Of a stretch of DNA of 6,325 nucleotides, positions 1 to 4,844 are shown piece by piece. Under the pieces are notes generated by a model. That model ran no database searches. It was not told the DNA's origin and worked only from the letters and a program-made list of their open reading frames with translations. This stretch comes from Pseudomonadota bacterium. Its GTDB lineage: Bacteria; Pseudomonadota; Alphaproteobacteria; Rhodobacterales; Rhodobacteraceae. Position 1 is the stretch's first letter. Each line of letters opens with the position of its first letter. The stretch lies in NCBI GenBank assembly GCA_021813645.1, contig JAKAJW010000067.1, positions 1-6,325 on the forward strand, written 5' to 3'. A program made the translations under genes and the position numbers.

Positions 1-1041
1 GCGCGCCCGCGCCTCGGCTTCGGTCAGCCCGATCTGGGCCAGCTCTGGTTCGGTGTAGACCACGCGCGGGATGTGATCGCTGCGCACCCGCGCCGGCAGA
101 CCCAGTGCCACCTGGCGCAGGACGAGGCCGGCCTGATAGCCCGCGACATGGGTCAGCTGCGTCGGCGAGACCGCGTCGCCGGCGGCATAGACGCGGCGGT
201 TCGCGGTCCGCAGCCGGGCGTCCACCGCGATCCGGCCCTCGGCCGCCGCGATGCCGGCTGCGGCCAGGCCCAGGCCCTCCAGCGCCGGCCGTCGGCCGGT
301 GGCCAGCAAGAGATGCGTGCCGCCGACCCGCCGCCCGTCGGCCAACCGCAGCGCCAGCGCGCCGGCCTCGCCCTCCACCGCCACCGCCGCCGCGCCTTCC
401 AAAATCGTCACCCCGATGGCGCGCAGACTGTCGCACACGACCGCGGCCAGTTCGGGCTCCTCCCGCGCCAGGCAGCGGCCCGCCTCGACCAGTGTCACGG
501 CGACACCGAGCCGGCGATGCGCCTCGGCCATCTCCACCCCCATCGGCCCGCCGCCGAGGATCAGCAGATGGCCCGGCGCGACGCGCAGATCGAACAGCGT
601 CTCGTTGGTCAGATAGGGCAGGCCGACCAGCCCCGGCAGATCCGGCACCCAGGGCCGCGCCCCGGTTGCCAGCAGGAAGCGGCGCGCCCGGATGTGCCGG
701 CCGGCCACCTCCACCGTGCGCGGCGAGACGAAGCGGGCCCAGCCGCGGATCACCGTGACGCCCAGCCCGGCGAACCGCTCGGCGCTGTCATGCGGCGCGA
801 TCGCCGCCACCGCCGCCGCCGCCCGCGCCATCGCCGCGTCGTAGTCCAGCCCGGCCCGTGCCGCCGCCAGCAGCGCCTTCGACGGCACGCAACCGGAATT
901 GAGGCAATCTCCGCCCATCCGCCCGGCCTCGATCAGCGCCACCCGGGCGCCCAGCTGCGCCGCGCCGGCCGCCGCCGATAGCCCGGCCGCACCCGCGCCG
1001 ATCACGCACAGATCGACTTTCAGCCCCGCTGTCTTCGCCAT
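1..1041 (-). CDS. FAD-dependent class I pyridine nucleotide-disulfide oxidoreductase (mercuric reductase / dihydrolipoamide dehydrogenase-like), C-terminus cut off
   Basis: This gene encodes a flavoprotein that would pass electrons from NAD(P)H through FAD to a redox-active disulfide. The visible 347 residues hold an N-terminal FAD-binding GAGAAG (15-20), the redox disulfide in GGDCLNSGCVPSK (C46 and C51), an ATGARP motif (125-130), a second dinucleotide fold GGGPMG (163-168), a second ATGRRP (247-252) and the FAD-binding YAAGD (285-289). E186, at the end of the second strand of the NAD fold, suggests a preference for NADH. Family members have about 450-480 residues, so the C-terminal dimerisation domain, with the usual His-Glu pair or the mercury-binding cysteines, lies beyond position 1. 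There is no N-terminal metal-binding HMA domain. No lipoyl-dehydrogenase partner genes are visible, so the substrate is unknown. The start is the ATG at 1041-1039, with GGGGG just upstream. An in-frame ATG at 1053-1051 would add four residues. The gene is divergent from rpmH. Confidence 0.92.
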   Translation of the reverse strand, partial: MAKTAGLKVDLCVIGAGAAGLSAAAGAAQLGARVALIEAGRMGGDCLNSGCVPSKALLAAARAGLDYDAAMARAAAAVAAIAPHDSAERFAGLGVTVIRGWARFVSPRTVEVAGRHIRARRFLLATGARPWVPDLPGLVGLPYLTNETLFDLRVAPGHLLILGGGPMGVEMAEAHRRLGVAVTLVEAGRCLAREEPELAAVVCDSLRAIGVTILEGAAAVAVEGEAGALALRLADGRRVGGTHLLLATGRRPALEGLGLAAAGIAAAEGRIAVDARLRTANRRVYAAGDAVSPTQLTHVAGYQAGLVLRQVALGLPARVRSDHIPRVVYTEPELAQIGLTEAEARAR

Positions 1042-1112
1042 CCCAGCCCCCATCGCGGTGCCACCATGGACCGGCGCCGCCCGCTTTGATAGCCCGGCCG
1101 CGGACGCGCCGG

Positions 1113-1134
1113 CCGGCGATGGCGCCATCGGCGG
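1113..1134. repeat. 22-bp near-perfect palindrome between divergent genes
   Basis: The core at 1117-1130 (CGATGGCGCCATCG) is a perfect 14-bp palindrome. After one mismatched pair (1116/1131) the symmetry continues for three more pairs, CCG on the left and CGG on the right. It lies about 60 bp upstream of the oxidoreductase start and about 43 bp upstream of the predicted rpmH -35 box. It could be an operator for a dimeric regulator of either gene or a cruciform. The high GC content makes chance GC palindromes more likely, so function is inference. Confidence 0.45.
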
Positions 1135-1137
1135 AAA

Positions 1138-1177
1138 ACTTCGTCCCGGCAGCGAAGACTTCGCCCTCGCAGCGAAT
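1138..1177. repeat. Two 20-bp tandem repeats with a dyad at their junction, next to the rpmH -35 box
   Basis: Copy 1 (1138-1157, ACTTCGTCCCGGCAGCGAAG) and copy 2 (1158-1177, ACTTCGCCCTCGCAGCGAAT) match at 16 of 20 positions with a period of exactly 20 bp. Their junction forms GCGAAG-A-CTTCGC (1152-1164), a 13-bp perfect dyad with six-base arms. The second copy ends on the first base of the proposed -35 box at 1177. The position, directly upstream of the promoter, suits an activator or repressor site. No known binding consensus was recognised. Confidence 0.4.
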
Positions 1178-1205
1178 TGACTTGCCGCCGAAGCCTGCGT
1201 AAAGA
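1177..1205 (+). promoter_or_regulatory. Candidate sigma70-type promoter for the rpmH operon
   Basis: A -35 box TTGACT (1177-1182) is followed, after 17 bp, by a weak -10 box TAAAGA (1200-1205). Transcription would start near 1211-1213, which gives a leader of about 60 nt before rpmH. The -35 box and spacing are good. The -10 box matches the consensus at only three of six positions. A strong ribosomal-protein promoter is expected here because the upstream gene is divergent. Confidence 0.55.
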
Positions 1206-1206
1206 G

Positions 1207-1233
1207 CGGGCTTCGAACGATGCGGCCTTCGAA
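1207..1233 (+). repeat. Duplicated TTCGAA element, possible hairpin in the rpmH 5' leader
   Basis: CGGGCTTCGAA (1207-1217) and CGGCCTTCGAA (1223-1233) match at 10 of 11 positions with a 16-bp period. TTCGAA is self-complementary, so 1212-1217 can pair with 1228-1233 into a six-base-pair stem with a ten-base loop at the predicted 5' end of the mRNA. It could affect mRNA stability or be a protein site. The stem is short, so this is tentative. Confidence 0.3.
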
Positions 1234-1271
1234 TCCGTCGGGTTTGGGTCGCGACAGCAATGGAGCCTGCG

Positions 1272-1406
1272 ATGAAGCGCACCTTCCAACCCTCGAACCT
1301 CGTCCGGGCGCGCCGCCACGGCTTCCGTGCCCGCATGGCCACCGTCGGCGGCCGCAAGGTGCTCAACGCCCGCCGCGCCAAGGGCCGCAAGCGGCTCTCG
1401 GCCTGA
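1272..1406 (+). CDS. rpmH: 50S ribosomal protein L34
   Basis: This encodes a 44-residue, very basic protein of the large ribosomal subunit. It opens MKRTFQPSNLVRARRHGF and continues through RARMATVGGRKVLN to a KGRKRLSA end, a near-complete match to the bacterial L34 pattern in both sequence and usual length. The start is fixed by the conserved MKRT and by a GGAG (1262-1265) six bases before the ATG. It is the first gene of the rightward cluster. A candidate promoter lies about 65 bp upstream, and rnpA follows after a short gap, the standard bacterial order. The gene is intact and nothing in it is unusual. Confidence 0.98.
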   Translation: MKRTFQPSNLVRARRHGFRARMATVGGRKVLNARRAKGRKRLSA

Positions 1407-1436
1407 GGCGCCCCGCGCGCGACCGATGACACCGCC

Positions 1437-1440
1437 GGAG
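1437..1440 (+). promoter_or_regulatory. Shine-Dalgarno site that decides the rnpA start
   Basis: GGAG sits six bases before a GTG at 1447, the same motif and spacing as in front of rpmH. The in-frame ATG at 1426 has only a GAGG 17 bases upstream, which is too far, and the in-frame GTG at 1522 has none. This favours the GTG at 1447. Confidence 0.6.
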
Positions 1441-1446
1441 AACCCC

Positions 1447-1908
1447 GTGGCAGGCGCTGGCGCCGAAGCCGCGGGCGGTCTCGCGGCGGTTTCGTCATGC
1501 CCGCCGGCCCCTGCCGTCAGCGTGCTCGCCAAGCGGGCCGATTTCCTGCGCGCCGCCTCCGCCCGACGGCAACCGGCGCCCGGCTTTCTGCTGCAGGCCC
1601 GCCGCCGCGGTGCGGGCGAGTTGGCCCAGGGCATCCGGGTCGGCTTCACCTGTTCCAAGAAGATCGGCAATGCGGTGACCCGCAACCGCGCCAAGCGTCG
1701 GCTGCGCGCCTTGGCGCGCGCGCTGCTGCCGGACCACGGCCGCGACGGCTGGGACTATGTGCTGGTCGGCCGCCCGGAGGCCACGGTCTCGCGGCCCTTC
1801 GCGCAGATGCTGGCCGAGCTTGAAAGCGCGCTCGCCCGCATCCACCTTGACAAGCGTCCCCCCGACCCGCGCGCGGTGCCGCCGCGCCCAGCGGAGCGCC
1901 GCCCGTGA
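1447..1908 (+). CDS. rnpA: Ribonuclease P protein component
   Basis: This is the protein subunit of RNase P, which binds the catalytic RNA and the 5' leader of precursor tRNAs during tRNA maturation. With a GTG start at 1447 it has 153 residues. The conserved fold begins near residue 27 (LAKRADFLRAA). A β-strand region, PGFLLQARRR, follows, then the family signature CSKKIGNAVTRNRAKRRLR (69-87), with the RNR core at 79-81 and many Arg/Lys residues for RNA binding. The C-terminus is a Pro/Arg-rich tail. Alternative in-frame starts are the ATG at 1426 (160 residues) and a GTG at 1522 (128 residues, closest to the usual length but with no ribosome binding site). If 1447 is right, about 26 Ala/Gly-rich residues precede the domain. 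The last codons overlap the yidD start by four bases (GTGA), which suggests translational coupling. Confidence 0.93.
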   Translation: MAGAGAEAAGGLAAVSSCPPAPAVSVLAKRADFLRAASARRQPAPGFLLQARRRGAGELAQGIRVGFTCSKKIGNAVTRNRAKRRLRALARALLPDHGRDGWDYVLVGRPEATVSRPFAQMLAELESALARIHLDKRPPDPRAVPPRPAERRP

Positions 1909-2207
1909 GTCCCTTCGCCTATCTCCTGTCGCTGCCGGTCCGCGGCTACCGCCTGGTCCTCAGCCCCTGGCTCGGCAATGCCTGCCGGTTCCAGCCGACC
2001 TGTTCGGTCTATGCGCTGGAGGCGCTGGAGCGGCACGGGGCGCTGAAGGGTGGCGCGCTGGCGGCCTGGCGGCTGCTGCGCTGCAACCCCTGGGGCGGCT
2101 CGGGCTACGATCCGGTGCCCGGCGCCGACCCCGGACATGATGGGCACTGCGGCCATGCACACCACGACGACAAGTCCGACCACCCCCATCCCCACGACCC
2201 CGCCTGA
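1905..2207 (+). CDS. yidD: Membrane protein insertion efficiency factor YidD with a His/Asp-rich tail
   Basis: YidD is a small protein at the inner face of the cytoplasmic membrane that assists YidC-dependent insertion of membrane proteins. The start is a GTG overlapping the rnpA stop. An amphipathic N-terminal stretch (residues 4-24) leads into the family core CRFQPTCSVYALEAL (27-41), then RLLRCNPW (56-63) and GYDPVPG (67-73), with the conserved cysteines C27, C33 and C60. The core ends at about residue 73, where many homologues stop or continue only briefly (E. coli YidD has 85 residues). Here 27 further residues hold eight histidines (78, 81, 84, 86, 87, 93, 95, 97), six aspartates and C82. 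This composition resembles a metal-binding tail, but no function can be assigned from sequence. The ttcA Shine-Dalgarno overlaps the stop codon. Confidence 0.95.
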   Translation: MSPFAYLLSLPVRGYRLVLSPWLGNACRFQPTCSVYALEALERHGALKGGALAAWRLLRCNPWGGSGYDPVPGADPGHDGHCGHAHHDDKSDHPHPHDPA

Positions 2208-2209
2208 GG
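2206..2209 (+). promoter_or_regulatory. Shine-Dalgarno site that decides the ttcA start
   Basis: GAGG overlaps the yidD TGA (2205-2207) and lies five bases before the ATG at 2215. This supports the ATG at 2215 over the in-frame ATG at 2155, which lies inside yidD and lacks a clear ribosome binding site. Confidence 0.65.
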
Positions 2210-2214
2210 CGCCG

Positions 2215-3114
2215 ATGTTCGACGAGACCGAGGACCTGCCGACGCTGCTGCAAGGCGCGCCCGCGACGACCGAGTTCAAGAAGCTGCGCAAGCGCTTGGT
2301 GCGCGAGGTGCGCGAGGCGATCGAGACCTATGGCATGATCGAGAAGGGGGCCCGCTGGCTGGTCTGCCTGTCCGGCGGCAAGGACAGCTACACCCTGCTC
2401 GCGGTGCTGACCGAGTTGCAGTGGCGCGGCCTGTTGCCGGTCGATCTGCTGGCCTGCAACCTCGACCAGGGCCAGCCCGGCTTCCCGGCGACGGTCCTGC
2501 CCGAGTTCCTGACGAAGATGGGCGTGCCGCATCGCATCGAATATGCCGACACCTATTCCATCGTCACCGACAAGGTGCCGAAGGGCCGGACCTATTGCGC
2601 GCTCTGCTCGCGGCTGCGGCGCGGCAACCTCTACCGCATCGCGCGCGAAGAGGGCTGTTCGGCCGTCGTGCTCGGTCATCATCGCGACGACATCCTGGAA
2701 ACCTTCTTCCTCAACCTGTTCCACGGCGGCCGGCTGGCCACCATGCCGCCGAAGCTGGTCAACGAAGAGGGCGATCTGTTCGTCTACCGCCCGCTCGCCT
2801 TCACCGCCGAGGTCGATTGCGAACGCTTCGCCAAGGCGATGAACTATCCGATCATCCCCTGCGACCTCTGCGGCAGCCAGGACGGGCTGCAGCGCCAGCA
2901 GGTCAAACAGATCCTCGACGGCTGGGAGGCGCGCAGCCCCGGTCGCTGCCAGGTGATGTTCCGCGCGCTGATGAATGCGCGCCCCTCGCATCTGCTCGAC
3001 AGCCGGCTGTTCGATTTTGCCGGGCTCGCGCTCGGCTCCGGCGGTCCCGGCGGCCCGGAGCAGGCTGCCGAGACTATTGAACAAAATCCTCTGCATCTGC
3101 CCTTTGGCGATTAA
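2215..3114 (+). CDS. ttcA: tRNA 2-thiocytidine(32) synthetase TtcA
   Basis: TtcA is an ATP-dependent, iron-sulfur-cluster enzyme that thiolates cytidine 32 in the anticodon loop of certain tRNAs, in the cytoplasm. The 299-residue product compares with 311 in E. coli. It has the PP-loop ATP-binding motif SGGKDS (53-58), the first cysteine pair in TYCALCSRLRRGNLY (C128, C131), the LGHHRDDILET block (153-163) and PCDLCGSQ (C216, C219). C128, C131 and C216 correspond to the three cluster-binding cysteines of E. coli TtcA (C122, C125, C222), so the enzyme looks active. The gene starts seven bases after yidD and its Shine-Dalgarno overlaps the yidD stop, so it is probably in the rpmH-rnpA-yidD transcript. 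A thematic link is that RnpA also acts on tRNA. A start at 2155 would add 20 Thr/Pro-rich residues and is less likely. Confidence 0.97.
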   Translation: MFDETEDLPTLLQGAPATTEFKKLRKRLVREVREAIETYGMIEKGARWLVCLSGGKDSYTLLAVLTELQWRGLLPVDLLACNLDQGQPGFPATVLPEFLTKMGVPHRIEYADTYSIVTDKVPKGRTYCALCSRLRRGNLYRIAREEGCSAVVLGHHRDDILETFFLNLFHGGRLATMPPKLVNEEGDLFVYRPLAFTAEVDCERFAKAMNYPIIPCDLCGSQDGLQRQQVKQILDGWEARSPGRCQVMFRALMNARPSHLLDSRLFDFAGLALGSGGPGGPEQAAETIEQNPLHLPFGD

Positions 3115-3197
3115 CGAACGGCTCAACCTGTTCCCCTAGGTTGGAGGATGGGTTTTGGGCGGCAGGGAACCGTCCGGGGGAAACTAGGGGTGTGGTT
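3115..3197 (+). promoter_or_regulatory. Structured leader between ttcA and the EAL gene, with two competing pairings
   Basis: CAACCT (3124-3129) pairs perfectly with AGGTTG (3138-3143) to form a six-base-pair hairpin with an eight-base loop, ten bases after the ttcA stop. CCCCTAG (3133-3139) is also the exact complement of CTAGGGG (3184-3190), which contains the AGGGG Shine-Dalgarno of the next gene. The two pairings share bases 3138-3139 and exclude each other. Only scattered T residues follow the hairpin, so it is a poor intrinsic terminator. No convincing promoter was found in this gap. A regulatory role is inference, and no known riboswitch consensus was recognised. Confidence 0.35.
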
Positions 3198-4733
3198 ATG
3201 CCGGACTTTGCCGGTGGACGAATGGCATTTGCCGTCCGTGAAGTGGCGCGCCAATTTCGGCGGCCGGAAAATCTGGCATTTCTGCCGGCGATCACGCTCG
3301 CTGCCTATTGGCTTGGCGGCGAGCATCTGCTGTTGCTGGCGGCGCTCGGTCTGCCGCTGCTGTTTCTCGCCTTCGGCGCCTTTCGGTTCAGCCTGATCGA
3401 CAGTATCGGCGCCGGCCGCGCGGTGGAGCGCGACACGCTGGTGGTAAGGCTTTCCGCTATCCTGCGTGAAGCGCAGACCGAAGGCCGCTCCACCGCCTGC
3501 ATGGTGCTGAAGCTCGACGATATGGGCGATCTGGTGGAGCGCTACGGCCACGCGGCCCATGCCGAAATCCTCAACCGCTGCATCGAGCGGTTGCAGAGCG
3601 CGCTGCGCGAAGGCGACGTGGTCGCCCGGCTGGAGCATGACAGCTTCGGGATCGGGCTTTCCCCGGTTCGCCAGGCCGATCTCGAAGCGGTGCTCCAGCT
3701 CGCGGCACGGCTGCAATCTTCGCTCGCCAATCCGATCAGCCTGGACGCGGCCCGCCTCTATGTCACCGCCTCGATCGGCTTCTGCCTGTCCTCCCGCGTC
3801 CCGGCGCCCGGTGGCTCGGCGATCCTCGAGGCGGCCGAGATCGCGGCCGACGATGCGTTGAAGAACGGCCCCGGGGCGATTCGCGCCTATTCGGCCGAAA
3901 TGCAGCGCATGCGGATCAGCCGCAGCGAAATGCGCGGCGAGATCGAGAGCGCGCTCGACCAGGGCCAGATCATTCCCTTCTTCCAGCCTCAGGTCTCGAC
4001 CGATACCGGCGAGATCTCCGGCTTCGAGGCGCTGGCCCGCTGGAAGCATCCCAAGCGCGGCCTGGTGCCGCCGGCCGATTTCCTGCCGCTGATGGAACGG
4101 GCCGGGCTCTCGGAACGGCTGAGCGAAACCATCCTGTTCCAGTCGCTCACCGCGCTGACCGCCTGGGACGCCGCCGAGCAGCACGTTCCCCATGTCGCGG
4201 TCAATTTCTCGCGCGAGCAGCTGCGCAATCCGCGGCTCACCGACCAGCTAAGATGGGAACTCGACCGCTTCGGCCTGACCCCCGACCGGATCTGCGTCGA
4301 GATCCTGGAAACCGTCGTGGCGGAAACCGACAACGACGTGATCGTCCACAATATCGCGGCCTTGTCGAAGATGGGCTGTGGCATCGACCTGGACGATTTC
4401 GGCACCGGCCATGCCTCGATCGCCAATATCCGCCGTTTCGCCGTGCGCCGCATCAAGATCGACCGCTCCTTCGTCACCCAAGTCGACACCGACCAGGCGC
4501 AGCAGCGCATGGTCGCCGCCATCCTCTCGATGGCCGAGCGGCTGGGCCTGGAATCGCTGGCCGAAGGGGTGGAGACGGCGGGCGAGCACACCATGCTGGC
4601 CCAGCTCGGTTGCGGCTATATCCAGGGCTTCGGCCTGGCCCGCCCGATGCCCTTCGAGGAAACCGTCGCCTGGATGCAATCCTACCGCGCCCGGCTGACC
4701 GACCATCCCCGCATCGGCCGGCACGCGGTCTGA
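3198..4733 (+). CDS. Membrane-anchored degenerate GGDEF / intact EAL protein, probable c-di-GMP phosphodiesterase
   Basis: The 511-residue product would hydrolyse cyclic di-GMP to pGpG at the inner membrane. Two hydrophobic segments (about 26-40 and 43-62) form a short anchor with no recognisable sensor domain. The GGDEF domain (about 80-238) carries EHDSF (146-150) where the active cyclase has GGDEF, so it should make no c-di-GMP. The RxxD inhibitory-site motif (R137, D140) is kept, five residues before it. The EAL domain (about 245-500) keeps the expected catalytic and metal-binding residues: E277 in EALARW, N336, E371 in EILET, D399-D400 in DDFGTG, K420 in IKIDRSF, E456 and E459 in AEGVET, and Q476 in YIQGFG. 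The start is the ATG at 3198 with AGGGG seven bases upstream. The open frame extends back to a TTG at 3141, and an ATG at 3222 is also in frame. The gene separates ttcA from yidC, an unexpected place for a signalling gene. Confidence 0.94.
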   Translation: MPDFAGGRMAFAVREVARQFRRPENLAFLPAITLAAYWLGGEHLLLLAALGLPLLFLAFGAFRFSLIDSIGAGRAVERDTLVVRLSAILREAQTEGRSTACMVLKLDDMGDLVERYGHAAHAEILNRCIERLQSALREGDVVARLEHDSFGIGLSPVRQADLEAVLQLAARLQSSLANPISLDAARLYVTASIGFCLSSRVPAPGGSAILEAAEIAADDALKNGPGAIRAYSAEMQRMRISRSEMRGEIESALDQGQIIPFFQPQVSTDTGEISGFEALARWKHPKRGLVPPADFLPLMERAGLSERLSETILFQSLTALTAWDAAEQHVPHVAVNFSREQLRNPRLTDQLRWELDRFGLTPDRICVEILETVVAETDNDVIVHNIAALSKMGCGIDLDDFGTGHASIANIRRFAVRRIKIDRSFVTQVDTDQAQQRMVAAILSMAERLGLESLAEGVETAGEHTMLAQLGCGYIQGFGLARPMPFEETVAWMQSYRARLTDHPRIGRHAV

Positions 4734-4768
4734 CCCCGCCGACACCCGCGGGCTCACGGCGAAACCGC

Positions 4769-4797
4769 TTGACCTTTGCGGCCCCCTTCTGTTGAAC
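4769..4797 (+). promoter_or_regulatory. Weak candidate promoter for yidC
   Basis: TTGACC (4769-4774) is a good -35 box, but after 17 bp the only -10 candidate is TTGAAC (4792-4797), which is poor. The spacing to yidC would give a leader of about 40-45 nt. A separate promoter is plausible because of the 111-bp gap after the EAL gene, but the sequence support is thin. Confidence 0.25.
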
Positions 4798-4803
4798 CAC
4801 GGC

Positions 4804-4821
4804 TGACCTTGCAGGCGGTCA
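4804..4821. repeat. TGACC inverted repeat upstream of yidC
   Basis: TGACC (4804-4808) and GGTCA (4817-4821) form an inverted repeat separated by eight bases. A third TGACC lies in the -35 candidate at 4770-4774, and TGACCTTTGCGG there resembles TGACCTTGCAGG at 4804-4815. This could be an operator or a leader hairpin next to the yidC ribosome binding region, but short repeats of this size also arise by chance. Confidence 0.25.
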
Positions 4822-4844
4822 AAGGCAGGACAGGCGGCGGCCCT

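Noticed and set aside
73..981. A 302-codon plus-strand frame opposite the oxidoreductase
   Set aside because: Arg/Gln/Pro-rich with no domain. The minus-strand reading has all family motifs of a flavoprotein.
1042..1271. Replication origin near rpmH
   Set aside because: rpmH lies near dnaA and the origin in many bacteria, but I see no DnaA box of the TTATCCACA type and no AT-rich stretch in this gap.
788..1694. Minus-strand frames crossing the rpmH promoter, rpmH and the start of rnpA
   Set aside because: They overlap the conserved L34 and RnpA genes, have Arg/Gly/Ala-rich translations and show no motif.
1960..3126. A 388-codon minus-strand frame opposite yidD and ttcA
   Set aside because: No recognisable domain, composition typical of an antisense shadow, and full overlap with the clear ttcA and yidD genes.
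3124..3160. Intrinsic terminator after ttcA
   Set aside because: The hairpin is real, but its stem is only six base pairs and no run of T follows directly; TTTT comes only after nine purine-rich bases.
3141..3197. A TTG start at 3141 for the EAL gene, adding 19 residues
   Set aside because: The ATG at 3198 has an AGGGG seven bases upstream, while the TTG lies inside a perfect hairpin stem and has no ribosome binding site before it.
3115..3197. A c-di-GMP riboswitch controlling the EAL gene
   Set aside because: The gap lacks the conserved GEMM-type blocks I know, and at 83 bases with simple pairings it does not match that fold.
3148..3396. A small 82-codon plus-strand frame starting right after GGAGG in the ttcA-EAL gap
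   Set aside because: The GGAGG touches the ATG with no spacer, the translation is Cys/Trp/Arg-rich without a family pattern, and it runs out of frame inside the EAL gene.
4738..4760. Intrinsic terminator after the EAL gene
   Set aside because: GCCG/CGGC around a CCCGCGGG palindrome can fold, but the stem is interrupted and there is no T tract.
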